From an uncultured Clostridia bacterium (GTDB lineage: Bacteria > Bacillota > Clostridia > Oscillospirales > Ruminococcaceae): a stretch of 45,372 nt of DNA. The notes beneath the pieces are model-generated. The model did not search any database. It had not been told where the DNA came from and was given only the letters and a program-made list of their open reading frames with translations. A program made the position numbers and the translations under genes. Shown in pieces: positions 8,593 to 16,996 of this stretch. The stretch lies in contig CANRAO010000014.1 of assembly GCA_947628615.1 (NCBI GenBank), positions 1-45,372 of the forward strand, read 5' to 3'. Numbering within the stretch: the stretch's first letter is position 1; each line of letters starts with the position of its first letter.

Positions 8593-9861
8593 TCATTCTC
8601 TGATCTGACCGTCTCCGTTTATCAAAAACTTATTTGTAGTAAGCTCTTTAAGTCCCATAGGACCTCTTGCATGAAGCTTTTGTGTAGAAATTCCTATCTC
8701 GGCACCCAACCCAAACTCCTCGCCGTCGGTAAAGCGAGTAGAGCAATTTACATAAACTGCGGCAGAATCTATCTGTCTTTGAAATTCCTCTGCTGAAAAA
8801 AGACTTTCTGTTACAATGCACTCTGAATGTCCCGAAGAATACTTATCTATATGCTCAATTGCCTGAGCAAGGTCATCAACAACACGAATTGCTATGATAT
8901 AGTCGAGAAATTCTTTTTTATAGTCGTCCTCGGTAACAGGTACAACGCTGTTACCAAGTATCATTTTAGTAATATTACAGCCTCTTATCTCAACATTTTT
9001 TTCGTCCAGACGTCTTTTCAGCATAGGGAGAAATTCCTCTGCAATATCTCTGTGAACAAGACAGGTTTCAATTGCGTTGCAAACACTCGGGCGCGAGCAT
9101 TTGCCGTTATAAACAATATCTGCTGCCATTCTTAAATCTGCCGAGTTATCTACATAAACATGGCAGTTTCCCACGCCTGTCTGAATTACCGGAACAGTTG
9201 CGTTCTCAACAACAGCGTTTATAAGTCCGCCGCCGCCTCTTGGAACTAAAACATCGATATACTCATTGAGTTTCATCATTTCCATAACTACATCTCTGGA
9301 GGTATCTGTAACTATCTGAATAATGTTCTCGTCAAGACCCGCTTTTGATATAGCCTCACGCATGATCTTTGCAAGTATTTTGTTTGAGTGAATAGCTTCT
9401 TTTCCGCCGCGAAGAATAACCGCATTTCCGCTTTTAAGACAAAGCGCAGCAGCATCAACCGTTACGTTAGGGCGGGACTCATATATTATGCCCACAACAC
9501 CCAAAGGCACGCTCACTTTCTGAATTTTCATTCCGTTAGGGCGTACAGAACCGCTTTGGATAACACCGACCGGGTCTTCCAAATTAGTCAAATTCACGCA
9601 AGCCTTTGCAATATTGCGGATTCTTGTCTCGCTTAACGTCAGTCTGTCTATCATAGCGTTTGACATTCCGTTTTCGCGGGCTCTTTGAATGTCTACTGCA
9701 TTTTCCTCCAATACTCTCTCTATCGAAGACTCCAAAGCATATGAAATTTCAAGCAAAGCGTCATTCTTCTGCCCTGTGGTGGCAACGGCAATGCTTTTCT
9801 TAGCCGCTTTTGCCTTTTTGCCGAGAGTTTCAATATAGCTTTCAAAATTAATAAATTCCAT
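8593..9861 (-). CDS. proA: Gamma-glutamyl phosphate reductase
   Basis: NADPH-dependent reduction of gamma-glutamyl phosphate to glutamate semialdehyde, the second step of proline synthesis. 422 aa, aldehyde dehydrogenase fold. Typical motifs are VPLGVVGIIYESRPNVTVDAAALCLKSGN.. (residues 117-145), LRGGKEA, VPRGGGGLI and the catalytic Cys in SRPSVCNA. AAAGGAA precedes the ATG at 9861. It lies 43 bp after proB, the usual proBA pair, and ends before a terminator. Confidence 0.96.
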   Translation of the reverse strand: MEFINFESYIETLGKKAKAAKKSIAVATTGQKNDALLEISYALESSIERVLEENAVDIQRARENGMSNAMIDRLTLSETRIRNIAKACVNLTNLEDPVGVIQSGSVRPNGMKIQKVSVPLGVVGIIYESRPNVTVDAAALCLKSGNAVILRGGKEAIHSNKILAKIMREAISKAGLDENIIQIVTDTSRDVVMEMMKLNEYIDVLVPRGGGGLINAVVENATVPVIQTGVGNCHVYVDNSADLRMAADIVYNGKCSRPSVCNAIETCLVHRDIAEEFLPMLKRRLDEKNVEIRGCNITKMILGNSVVPVTEDDYKKEFLDYIIAIRVVDDLAQAIEHIDKYSSGHSECIVTESLFSAEEFQRQIDSAAVYVNCSTRFTDGEEFGLGAEIGISTQKLHARGPMGLKELTTNKFLINGDGQIRE

Positions 9862-9904
9862 TGTGAGTTCCTTTCACTGTAAAAAATAACTTAAAACGTC
9901 GAAA

Positions 9905-10699
9905 TTATTGTTCATATGAAACAAATCTTGTACCTATCTGTTTGCCTTCAAATAAATCATATAATTTCTCAGGTTTTTTTCCGTTCATAATAACGGTGTC
10001 AATTCCTGCTTGAGATGCAATTTCCGCAGCTTCGATTTTTGTTGCCATTCCGCCTGTTCCGAGCTTTGAACCCGACCCTTTTGCAATAGCTTTTATATTG
10101 TTATCAATGTCTTTAACAACTGATATAAGCCTTGCATCATTATTTTTTTTAGGGTCATCGTCAAATAGACCGTCAATATCTGAAAGTATAACCAAAGCGT
10201 CAGCCTTTGCAACAGAGGCAATTGTCGCCGCAAGAGAATCGTTCTCTCCCATTTCAAGTTCCAGCTCGTCAATTGCTACCGTATCATTTTCATTAACTAT
10301 CGGGATAACCCCTTGTTCAAGCAGTTTGTTCACTGCGTTTTCTACATTGGATTTTCTCTCCTCAAGCAGAATATACTTTGTAAGTAAAAGCTGTGCAACA
10401 ACAATATTATATTCCCCGAACATCTTGTCATACATATACATAAGCTCGCACTGTCCCACAGCGGCAAGTGCTTGCTTTGACGGTGTATCGGTAGGCTTTT
10501 TTAAATATCCCAGCTTGCCCATACCAAGCCCCATAGCACCGCTTGATACCAAAATAATTTCCCTGCCCGAATTTGATAAGTCTGCAAGAATTTTAACAAG
10601 CCTTTCGACCCGTCTGATATTCAGCTTTCCTGTCTTGTGCGCAAGTGTCGAAGTTCCAACCTTAACAACTATTCTTTTGTTATCTTTAAAATTTTTCAT
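9905..10699 (-). CDS. proB: Glutamate 5-kinase, short form without PUA domain
   Basis: Phosphorylates glutamate for proline synthesis. 264 aa with the amino acid kinase fold: VVKVGTSTL (11-19), LVSSGAMGLG, NENDTVA, DNDSLAA-like GENDSLAATIA, LSDIDGLF and KLGTGGMATKI. The sequence stops after the kinase domain, so the ~100-aa C-terminal PUA domain of the E. coli enzyme is missing; such short forms are known in other Firmicutes. Start ATG at 10699 behind AAGGAATAA. It is directly upstream of proA and 70 bp downstream of a dehydrogenase gene, probably one operon. Confidence 0.95.
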   Translation of the reverse strand: MKNFKDNKRIVVKVGTSTLAHKTGKLNIRRVERLVKILADLSNSGREIILVSSGAMGLGMGKLGYLKKPTDTPSKQALAAVGQCELMYMYDKMFGEYNIVVAQLLLTKYILLEERKSNVENAVNKLLEQGVIPIVNENDTVAIDELELEMGENDSLAATIASVAKADALVILSDIDGLFDDDPKKNNDARLISVVKDIDNNIKAIAKGSGSKLGTGGMATKIEAAEIASQAGIDTVIMNGKKPEKLYDLFEGKQIGTRFVSYEQ

Positions 10700-10769
10700 T
10701 TGTTTTATTCCTTAAATTATGTAAAATAGACCTGAAGTGCAATTTCAGTAAATAATATATCCCAAAATA

Positions 10770-11747
10770 CTAATTTACTTTATTTATCGGCGCTCCGTCA
10801 ATATATGCTTTAAGATTTTGTGCTACAATTTCTAAAAGTCTCTCTCTTGTCTGCTTGGGCGCCCACGCTATATGCGGAGTTATAGTTATGTTCTTTGCCC
10901 CTCTCAAAGGGCAGTCCTCTCTCATAGGCTCTTCTGTGATAACATCAACGCTTGCGTGCGCAATAACACCTTTATTAAGTGCGTCTGCCAGATCCTGCTC
11001 GTTTATAACTCCGCCCCTTGACGTGTTTATAAGAAGCGCTGTGTTTTTCATAAGTTTTAATGTATCTTTATTTATAAGTTCGTTTGTATCCTCTGTCAGC
11101 GGACAATGAAGCGTTACAATATCTGAACCTGACAAAAGCTCTTCTAAACTGCAGCATTTGACTTTGTCGCCTAAATTGTTTTCTTTTTTAAATATGTCGA
11201 CCCTAGACGAGGTTCTCGTATAAACCAAAACTTTCATACCGAATGCCAGACTAAGCCTTGCCACCTGCTGACCTATATCGCCGAACCCGATAATTCCTAT
11301 TTTCATATCCTTAATTTCAAAAATCGGCAGATAGAAATAGGAAAACAGTTTATAATTTACCCAATCGCCGTTTTGAACTGTTTTTGAATATTCCGAAACC
11401 CGATTGAAATAATCAAGTATAAAAGCAAAGGTGTGCTGTGCAACCGAATGCGTAGAATACGACGGAACATTGCACACAACTGCACCGTGCTTTGTTGCCG
11501 CTTCTATATCGACATTGTTGTAGCCTGTAGCAAAAAGACCTACATATTTTAAATTCGGGCATAACTCAAAGACTTCTTTTGTTATTTTGCACTTGTTGCA
11601 GATAACCCCGTCGCTGTTACCTATTCTTTGAGCTACTTCCTCAGGTTTTGTCGAACCGTAAACCGTTGTTTCTGCGAGAGAAGTAATCCCGTCAAGAGAA
11701 ATATCATTCTTAGATACCGTTTCTGAATCAAGTATACATAATTTCAT
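10770..11747 (-). CDS. D-2-hydroxyacid dehydrogenase (glycerate/hydroxypyruvate reductase type)
   Basis: 325 aa. NAD(P)-dependent D-isomer-specific dehydrogenase. The Rossmann motif GIIGFGDIGQQVA sits mid-protein. Catalytic residues are visible as Arg in INTSRGGVI, Glu in DVITEEPM and His in ITPHIAWAP. VGLFATGYNNVD is the usual substrate-side strand. The true substrate is uncertain: hydroxypyruvate/glycerate, or a 2-keto acid. No ACT or extra regulatory domain is present, so it is not a classical long SerA. ATG at 11747 is favoured (AGGAG 8 nt upstream); a TTG at 11750 is possible. It sits in the operon with proB-proA, 26 bp after a small membrane protein gene. Confidence 0.88.
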   Translation of the reverse strand: MKLCILDSETVSKNDISLDGITSLAETTVYGSTKPEEVAQRIGNSDGVICNKCKITKEVFELCPNLKYVGLFATGYNNVDIEAATKHGAVVCNVPSYSTHSVAQHTFAFILDYFNRVSEYSKTVQNGDWVNYKLFSYFYLPIFEIKDMKIGIIGFGDIGQQVARLSLAFGMKVLVYTRTSSRVDIFKKENNLGDKVKCCSLEELLSGSDIVTLHCPLTEDTNELINKDTLKLMKNTALLINTSRGGVINEQDLADALNKGVIAHASVDVITEEPMREDCPLRGAKNITITPHIAWAPKQTRERLLEIVAQNLKAYIDGAPINKVN

Positions 11748-11773
11748 CAAATAAGCTCCTGCCGAATAACCTT

Positions 11774-12199
11774 TTACTTTTCGCTGTCTAAATCGTTCAG
11801 TTCCTTGTCAAACGCTTTATCCAGAACATCTGCGTCTGATATAGCTTCTTCTTTCTCACGCTCTTTTTGCTGACTGTCTAACAGGCGTTTCTTTTCTTTT
11901 TCTTCACGCATAGTTTTTTTATTTTTTACATATGCAACCGCTATATCAATTATACATCCTGCTACCAATAATAATTCAAATACCTCAAGAAAAAATATAG
12001 TACCTTTATTTTCAAACGCATAATGAGTTATAAGCGTTGCGTCAATTGCCAATGTAGCTAGCAAATAGCAAACCCTTTTCTTTCTGAAAAATTGTATAAG
12101 CAATACTATTGTTGCAAATATGATGAATACCAAATGTATCTTAAACGGTAATGGTGTGTATACGTTCTGAAGTCCTACCTGTTCTGTAAATGCTGCCAT
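11774..12199 (-). CDS. Small membrane protein, unknown function
   Basis: 141 aa. Three hydrophobic segments (about 20-38, 43-60 and 67-90) are followed by a highly charged Lys/Glu-rich cytoplasmic tail (about 92-141) likely to be helical. No family recognised. GGAG precedes the ATG (AACAGGAGAATTATA). First gene of the operon leading to the hydroxyacid dehydrogenase and proBA; the pairing does not suggest a clear role. Confidence 0.7.
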   Translation of the reverse strand: MAAFTEQVGLQNVYTPLPFKIHLVFIIFATIVLLIQFFRKKRVCYLLATLAIDATLITHYAFENKGTIFFLEVFELLLVAGCIIDIAVAYVKNKKTMREEKEKKRLLDSQQKEREKEEAISDADVLDKAFDKELNDLDSEK

Positions 12200-12277
12200 T
12201 ATAATTCTCCTGTTCTTTTATACTTAGTATCCTAAACTGTTATTGTTTTAGGTAAATTGTGCTATTTAACCTTTTTT

Positions 12278-12306
12278 ATTATACTCTATTTACTCTTTAA
12301 AGGCAA
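12278..12306 (-). promoter_or_regulatory. Promoter for the membrane protein-dehydrogenase-proBA operon
   Basis: Minus-strand TTGCCT (12306-12301) and TATAAT (12283-12278) with a 17-bp spacer, about 80 bp before the first gene. Confidence 0.7.
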
Positions 12307-12405
12307 GAGGAAATCAAAAGATTTAATAAATTTAATAAAATGTAATATAAAATGCCCGCAAAGCTAATTCGGCTTCTAACTTTTTGCCCCTTGCCTCTTG
12401 CCTTT

Positions 12406-12656
12406 GGCAGCAGAGCCGGTGGCGGCTCGCCATTACTTTACTTATTTCTATCACTTATAATTGCTAAGTACTAGCCTGCCGTTAAACAAAGCAAACACAA
12501 TTTACAAACCTTCCAAAGGCAGCAGAGCCGGTGGCGGCTCGCCATTACTTTACTTATTTTTATTTCTTGCAACTGCTAAGTACTAGCCTGCCGTTAAACA
12601 AAGCAAACACAATTTACAAACTTTCCAAAGGCAGCAGAGCCGGTGGCGGCTCGCCA
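12406..12656. repeat. 112-bp tandem intergenic repeat, 2.2 copies
   Basis: Units start GGCAGCAGAGCCGGTGGCGG at 12406, 12518 and 12630, exactly 112 bp apart; the third is cut short at about 12656. Copies 1 and 2 differ mainly in a short patch (12450-12470 versus 12562-12582). Each unit contains the hairpin GAGCCG-GTGG-CGGCTC and ends TTAAACAAAGCAAACACAATTTACAAA. A diverged copy lies inverted at 31762-31817, so this is a dispersed family. The region has no credible gene and separates two divergent promoters. Confidence 0.92.
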
Positions 12657-12659
12657 CCG

Positions 12660-12688
12660 TTGCCAAAAATATATAATTGTGGTATAAT
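12660..12688 (+). promoter_or_regulatory. Promoter for the flippase gene
   Basis: TTGCCA (12660-12665) and TATAAT (12683-12688) with a 17-bp spacer and a TGG extended -10. It begins a few bases after the truncated third repeat copy. Confidence 0.75.
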
Positions 12689-12720
12689 AATTAATACTAA
12701 AATCAGAAAGGCAAAAGAAT

Positions 12721-14178
12721 ATGTCTGAGGAAACGCAAAAATCTAAAAGCAGCTATAAAAAGCTCTTTTCAAATACAATAATATTTGCCATCGGTCAGTT
12801 CAGCTCAAAAATACTGGTACTGCTTCTGGTTCCTATCTACACTTACGCTATGACCGACGCAGAATTCGGAATAACCGATGTCATAATTCAGATGGCAAAC
12901 TGGCTTGTACCTATTGTTTCTCTGTCAGTTTCCGAATCTATAACAAGATACGGTCTTGACAAGGATTACGACAAAGCAAGTGTATTTACTATCGGAAATG
13001 CGGCGAATATAGGCGGATTAGTACTGCTCGGCATTATCATACCGTTTATAAGCGGAACAAGTTTTATTCACAGGTTTATTGACAATTATACTGTACTGCT
13101 GTATATTTATGTTATCACATCAAGTCTGAAGCTGTTGTATTCATACTTTGTAAGAGCGCTTGAAATGATAAAGCTGTACGCTTTTTGCAGTATATTCACC
13201 ACATTCAGCACGCTTATATTGACTATACTGTTTTTGCTTGTATTAAAAATCGGAGTTACAGGCTATCTGCTTGCGATCATAATATCAGACCTTGCATCAA
13301 TAATCTTTCTTATATACGCAGCAAAACTGTGGCGGTTTATCAGTTTCAAGAAGCTCGACGGAACTCTTGCAAAGCAAATGCTTAAATATTGCATACCGCT
13401 TATTCCTGCGCAGCTTTTGTGGCTTATCACCAATTCGTCGAATTCATTTTTAGCTACTTATTTTCTGGGTCAGGAAAAAAACGGAATACTTTCGGCGTCA
13501 TATAAAATACCTAACATAGTGTCAACAATATATATGATTTTCGGAATGGCTTGGAATATGTCGGCAATAACCGAAAAAGATTCAGGCGAGCAGGAACGGT
13601 TTTATACAAACGTCTTTGACTCTAATCAATCTGTTTTGTATATAGTATCCGCATTTATACTTCTGGTGGTAACTCCTGTTACGAACATTTGGATAGGCCC
13701 GGCATTCAGAGAATCCATTAACTATGCGCCTATACTAATATTCGCAACTATTTTCACCTGCTATGTAACATTCTTCGGAACAATTTATTCAGTTGCACAA
13801 AAATCTATGCGTTCGCTTGTTACAAGCCTTATTGCAGGCGTGATAAATGTTCTGATAAACATAACGCTCATTCCCGTAATAGGACTTTACGCCACTGCGA
13901 TTTCAACACTCGCATCATATTTGACGGTATTTATAATAAGAGCAGTAGATACTCAGAAATATCAAAAGTTTGATCTCGGTGTGAGAAAGCTCGTTACAAA
14001 CTGTGTTTTGCTGATACTTATGACTCTTTCAAATTATATTGGGAATATATATATTAAGTACACATTTCTTCTCATATTATTTATGGTAGTATTTTTACTT
14101 AATTATAAAAGTTTGTTTAAGGTTGCAAAAACCGTATTACCGCAAAAGGTATTGAGGTTTTTACCTTTCATAAAATAA
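12721..14178 (+). CDS. Wzx/MATE-like polysaccharide flippase family protein
   Basis: 485 aa, very hydrophobic, with about 12-14 predicted membrane segments. The N-terminus (SSYKKLFSNTIIFAIGQFSSKILVLLLVPIYTYAMTDAEFG) is typical of the RfbX/Wzx branch of the MOP superfamily, which flips lipid-linked oligosaccharides or related lipids across the membrane. No glycosyltransferases are nearby, so the cargo is unknown; a wall-polymer precursor is a reasonable guess. ATG at 12721 follows GAAAGG. It is read with the PC4-like gene 18 bp downstream. Confidence 0.86.
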   Translation: MSEETQKSKSSYKKLFSNTIIFAIGQFSSKILVLLLVPIYTYAMTDAEFGITDVIIQMANWLVPIVSLSVSESITRYGLDKDYDKASVFTIGNAANIGGLVLLGIIIPFISGTSFIHRFIDNYTVLLYIYVITSSLKLLYSYFVRALEMIKLYAFCSIFTTFSTLILTILFLLVLKIGVTGYLLAIIISDLASIIFLIYAAKLWRFISFKKLDGTLAKQMLKYCIPLIPAQLLWLITNSSNSFLATYFLGQEKNGILSASYKIPNIVSTIYMIFGMAWNMSAITEKDSGEQERFYTNVFDSNQSVLYIVSAFILLVVTPVTNIWIGPAFRESINYAPILIFATIFTCYVTFFGTIYSVAQKSMRSLVTSLIAGVINVLINITLIPVIGLYATAISTLASYLTVFIIRAVDTQKYQKFDLGVRKLVTNCVLLILMTLSNYIGNIYIKYTFLLILFMVVFLLNYKSLFKVAKTVLPQKVLRFLPFIK

Positions 14179-14196
14179 ATATTGGAGGTTACACAA

Positions 14197-14448
14197 ATGG
14201 CAGAACTAAAATTTGAAATCACAAAAGAGCTGGGTGTATTGTCTACAAACGCAAAGGGCTGGACAAAGGAACTTAATATGATTTCCTGGAATGAAAGAGA
14301 ACCCAAATACGATTTAAGAGAATGGAGTCCCGATCACACACGAATGGGAAAGGGAGTTACTCTAACTGAAGAAGAAGTAGAATCGCTTCGTGCAATATTA
14401 AACGGCGAAGAACTTGATGACGATATTGACGAAGATATGATTCTTTAA
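14197..14448 (+). CDS. YdbC-like PC4-family ssDNA-binding protein
   Basis: 83 aa. ELKFEITKELGVLSTNAKGW..ELNMISWNEREPKYDLREW matches the small bacterial YdbC/PC4 (transcriptional coactivator p15) family, dimeric proteins known to bind single-stranded DNA in Lactococcus. The C-terminus is acidic (EELDDDIDEDM). Start ATG 14197 follows GGAGG at 8 nt; an upstream ATT in frame is not used. It probably acts in transcription or ssDNA handling; linkage to the flippase gene appears to be transcriptional convenience. Confidence 0.85.
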   Translation: MAELKFEITKELGVLSTNAKGWTKELNMISWNEREPKYDLREWSPDHTRMGKGVTLTEEEVESLRAILNGEELDDDIDEDMIL

Positions 14449-14471
14449 TCTCTATATTAACAAAATCACAC

Positions 14472-14503
14472 AAAACCGCCGAACCGAATGGCTCAGCGGT
14501 TTT
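14472..14503. terminator. Terminator between the PC4-like and ROK genes
   Basis: AAAACCGC (14472-14479) pairs with GCGGTTTT (14496-14503), with partial inner pairing, and continues TATTTC. It serves the rightward genes and possibly the convergent ROK gene. Confidence 0.75.
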
Positions 14504-14544
14504 ATTTCTATTTCCGAATAAGTTCTGAATATGTAATTACAATT

Positions 14545-15786
14545 TTATTTATTCTTTTCTGCCGAATCATATCCGCCTCTTGTAAAGAATAGCTCCCTGA
14601 TGGCTATTGCGCAGCCTGACAAAAATCCATGCTTTTTATCTATTATACTCATATCCAGCTTTGAAGCTACTTCTTCACCTACAACATTTGCAACCTCTTT
14701 TTTTACGTAATCAAACTCTTCATTAGTTAATCTCAGATTTTGCAGAACAATTCTCTGCGGATTAGTAGAATAGTATAGGTTATTGATCAGTACAGCACCT
14801 AGCCTTACTGCCTTATCAACTATTTTGCGAATAGTTGTATCACCGTTTAAAACAGCAGATTTTATTGTTTCGTACTTCACTTTATTAATGTCACCGTCAG
14901 TAAGTTCAAAAAGCACAGGTGTATTTTTCTCTGAATAAGCCTCAATAATTTTTTTCATAATCCCTATGTGGCTTAATTCCTCTTTCACAGACCCTTTAAA
15001 CGGTCTGTCATTATTTACATCTGACGGGTCTATTATAATATTGTCAACAAAGTCAGTTCTGTTTTCAAAATCAACAACAGAGTCGACTAAATCAGCAACT
15101 ACAAAGTGAAGACTTTCACCATATCTCAAAAAAGCAATGTCATTTCTGTTTTGGTTTTTTTTCGGGTGAAAATCAATATTAGCCATTGCCATACCCTTTA
15201 TGGAATTGTCAAAAATCAACGGGATTTTAAATCTTTCATATATATCAACAGCAAGCATTTTATAATCAGGTTTCCCGCTATCAGTTATCTGAACTGCAGC
15301 ATTATTATACATTCCGGGATATACCGCAAATCCTATTCCCAATATTTCATCTAATTGCAAACAGTTATCAAATAATATAGAATTAATAGACTCAATTATA
15401 AAATCCACAATTTCCTGATAAACTATGTCTTTGTTTATATTAAGACTTCTTTTATCCAAAACCGCTCCTGAAAGAGTCGAAATACCTACGCTTATCATAT
15501 CATTATCAATAAGCACGCCTAAAACAAATTTATAGTTCTGATTTATGTCAATAAGAATTTTCTTTCTGCCTCTCGGAGCTTTTTGATTAACGTTCTGATA
15601 TTCTCCAATTTCGTGTATAACTCCCTGAGCGATCATTTCATTTGTAATAATAGTAACAGCAGCTCTTGTAAGTCCAAGCATATTTGCAATATCAATCCTC
15701 GATGTAGGTCCCTGCTGTTTTAAAATTCTGAGAACCTGAGTACGGTTTTGTTTTTTATCTAATTTGCTTAAACCATACTTCTGCAT
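14545..15786 (-). CDS. ROK-family transcriptional regulator, degenerate kinase domain
   Basis: 413 aa. An N-terminal winged helix (about 15-70, QNRTQVLRILKQQGPTSRIDIANMLGLTRAAVTIITNEMI) is joined to a ROK domain, as in XylR/NagC-like sugar-responsive repressors. In the ROK part the phosphate motif DxGxT is absent (GVLIDNDMISVGISTLSG) and the usual zinc motif CxCGxxGC is not visible, so it is probably a ligand-sensing regulator rather than a kinase. It has no sugar genes next to it, so the target is unclear. ATG at 15786 is chosen (AAGAGGTG 6 nt upstream); a GTG at 15795 overlaps the Shine-Dalgarno sequence. Confidence 0.85.
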   Translation of the reverse strand: MQKYGLSKLDKKQNRTQVLRILKQQGPTSRIDIANMLGLTRAAVTIITNEMIAQGVIHEIGEYQNVNQKAPRGRKKILIDINQNYKFVLGVLIDNDMISVGISTLSGAVLDKRSLNINKDIVYQEIVDFIIESINSILFDNCLQLDEILGIGFAVYPGMYNNAAVQITDSGKPDYKMLAVDIYERFKIPLIFDNSIKGMAMANIDFHPKKNQNRNDIAFLRYGESLHFVVADLVDSVVDFENRTDFVDNIIIDPSDVNNDRPFKGSVKEELSHIGIMKKIIEAYSEKNTPVLFELTDGDINKVKYETIKSAVLNGDTTIRKIVDKAVRLGAVLINNLYYSTNPQRIVLQNLRLTNEEFDYVKKEVANVVGEEVASKLDMSIIDKKHGFLSGCAIAIRELFFTRGGYDSAEKNK

Positions 15787-15917
15787 AACTTGCACCTCTT
15801 TGTAAATTGGATTTAAAATATAACTTTATAATAATTCATTTTAATTGTATATCATAATTATTATTAAACTGTTAAATTCGCATTTCGAGATTAACAAATT
15901 TTTATTTACTATATATA

Positions 15918-15952
15918 AAATGTCCCCCGCCTTTAAAATCGGGGGATGTTTT
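15918..15952. terminator. Terminator downstream of the opp-pepV-tyrA operon
   Basis: TCCCCCG (15923-15929) pairs with CGGGGGA (15940-15946), extended by flanking AAAATG/TGTTTT, so it can end transcription on either strand. It lies about 115 bp beyond the tyrA stop. The rest of 15787-16066 shows nothing else but AT-rich sequence. Confidence 0.7.
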
Positions 15953-16066
15953 CATATTTCACTATACCTTTTTATTATTTATTACATCTTGCATACTGTC
16001 AATCATCAATTAATAATCCGCTGTTATGCATAGTTTTACATTTAACCAACTAATAGTAGGCTGATT

Positions 16067-16927
16067 TTACTTCATTGCATTAAGCTCGTTAGACTTTTCT
16101 TTAAGTTCCCTTCCGTCCTTTAACAGATTATAGAGAGTTTTTCTATCCTTATTTTCAAGTGCTGTTTTGTATTCGGCCAGATGTTCTATAATATGATCGA
16201 TTTCCCCTAAAAGAGCAGATCTGTTCATCATAAAGAGCGTAGTCCACATATCCTCATTTAACTTTGCAACACGGGTCAGATCCTTAAAACTGCCCGCCGA
16301 AAAGCCCGACTGATTCAAAAGCGAAGGACTTTTTACATAAGCGCTTGAAACAATATGCGCAAGCTGAGATGTAAACGCAATTATTTCGTCGTGTTTTTTT
16401 GGGGTTGATATTACATTTTTGATAAATCCTATTTCCTTTGAGAATTCCATAAGCCTTTTCAAAGCCTCTTGATTGGTATTCTCCGTTGGAGTTATTATAA
16501 AGCTGGCCTTGTCAAAAAGGTTGTCGAGCGAGTATTCAAAGCCCGAAAACTCTCTTCCTGCCATCGGGTGACAGCCTATAAAGTATACTCCCATATCATT
16601 GAGCTTTTGGTCAACTGCTTTGATTATTTCTTCCTTAACACCGCAGGTGTCTATAACGATTCCGCCCTTTTTGAAGTTTGACAAATTCTCGTCAATAAAA
16701 TTTATAGTATCGTCAGGATAAAGCCCCAGAATAACTAAGTCAAATGAAGACAGCTGATTCGGTGCAAAGCTCCCGTCTATAGATTCCTGCTGTATTGCGT
16801 CAGCAATAGCCTTGCTGTTTATATCATAAGCAAAGCATATATAATCAGTATTTTTCTTTATAGCCTTTGCCATCGAGCCGCCTATCAAACCAAGTCCTAC
16901 AATTCCAATTTTCATTCCAATTACCAT
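16067..16927 (-). CDS. tyrA: Prephenate dehydrogenase
   Basis: Oxidative decarboxylation of prephenate to 4-hydroxyphenylpyruvate in tyrosine synthesis. 286 aa. N-terminal NAD site GIVGLGLIGGSMAKAI, then GCHPMAGREFSGFE, and the helical domain with the catalytic-region AFTSQLAHIVSSAYV. There is no ACT domain, so feedback inhibition is not obvious. Start at 16927 has a weak GGAAAG; an internal ATG at 16915 (MKIGIVG) matches homologues better but has no Shine-Dalgarno sequence. It is the last gene after pepV in the peptide operon direction, 69 bp downstream. No other aromatic amino acid gene is near. Confidence 0.92.
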   Translation of the reverse strand: MVIGMKIGIVGLGLIGGSMAKAIKKNTDYICFAYDINSKAIADAIQQESIDGSFAPNQLSSFDLVILGLYPDDTINFIDENLSNFKKGGIVIDTCGVKEEIIKAVDQKLNDMGVYFIGCHPMAGREFSGFEYSLDNLFDKASFIITPTENTNQEALKRLMEFSKEIGFIKNVISTPKKHDEIIAFTSQLAHIVSSAYVKSPSLLNQSGFSAGSFKDLTRVAKLNEDMWTTLFMMNRSALLGEIDHIIEHLAEYKTALENKDRKTLYNLLKDGRELKEKSNELNAMK

Positions 16928-16996
16928 CTTTCCAACATAAAAAATTTCACGCTAATCCTTATCTTCAACCAGTACTTTTCTTAAATACGGACTTCA

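Noticed and set aside
10098-10715. 205-codon open frame on the plus strand
   Set aside because: It is antisense to proB with a Ser-rich composition that follows from the codon usage of the real gene.
12406-12656. CRISPR-like periodic repeats
   Set aside because: The repeat unit is 112 bp and nearly the whole unit is conserved between copies; there are no short repeats with unique spacers and no cas genes.
12531-12728. Open frame of 65 codons (plus strand) running through the repeat into the flippase start
   Set aside because: It is made of repeat and promoter sequence, has no Shine-Dalgarno sequence, and overlaps the -35/-10 of the real gene.
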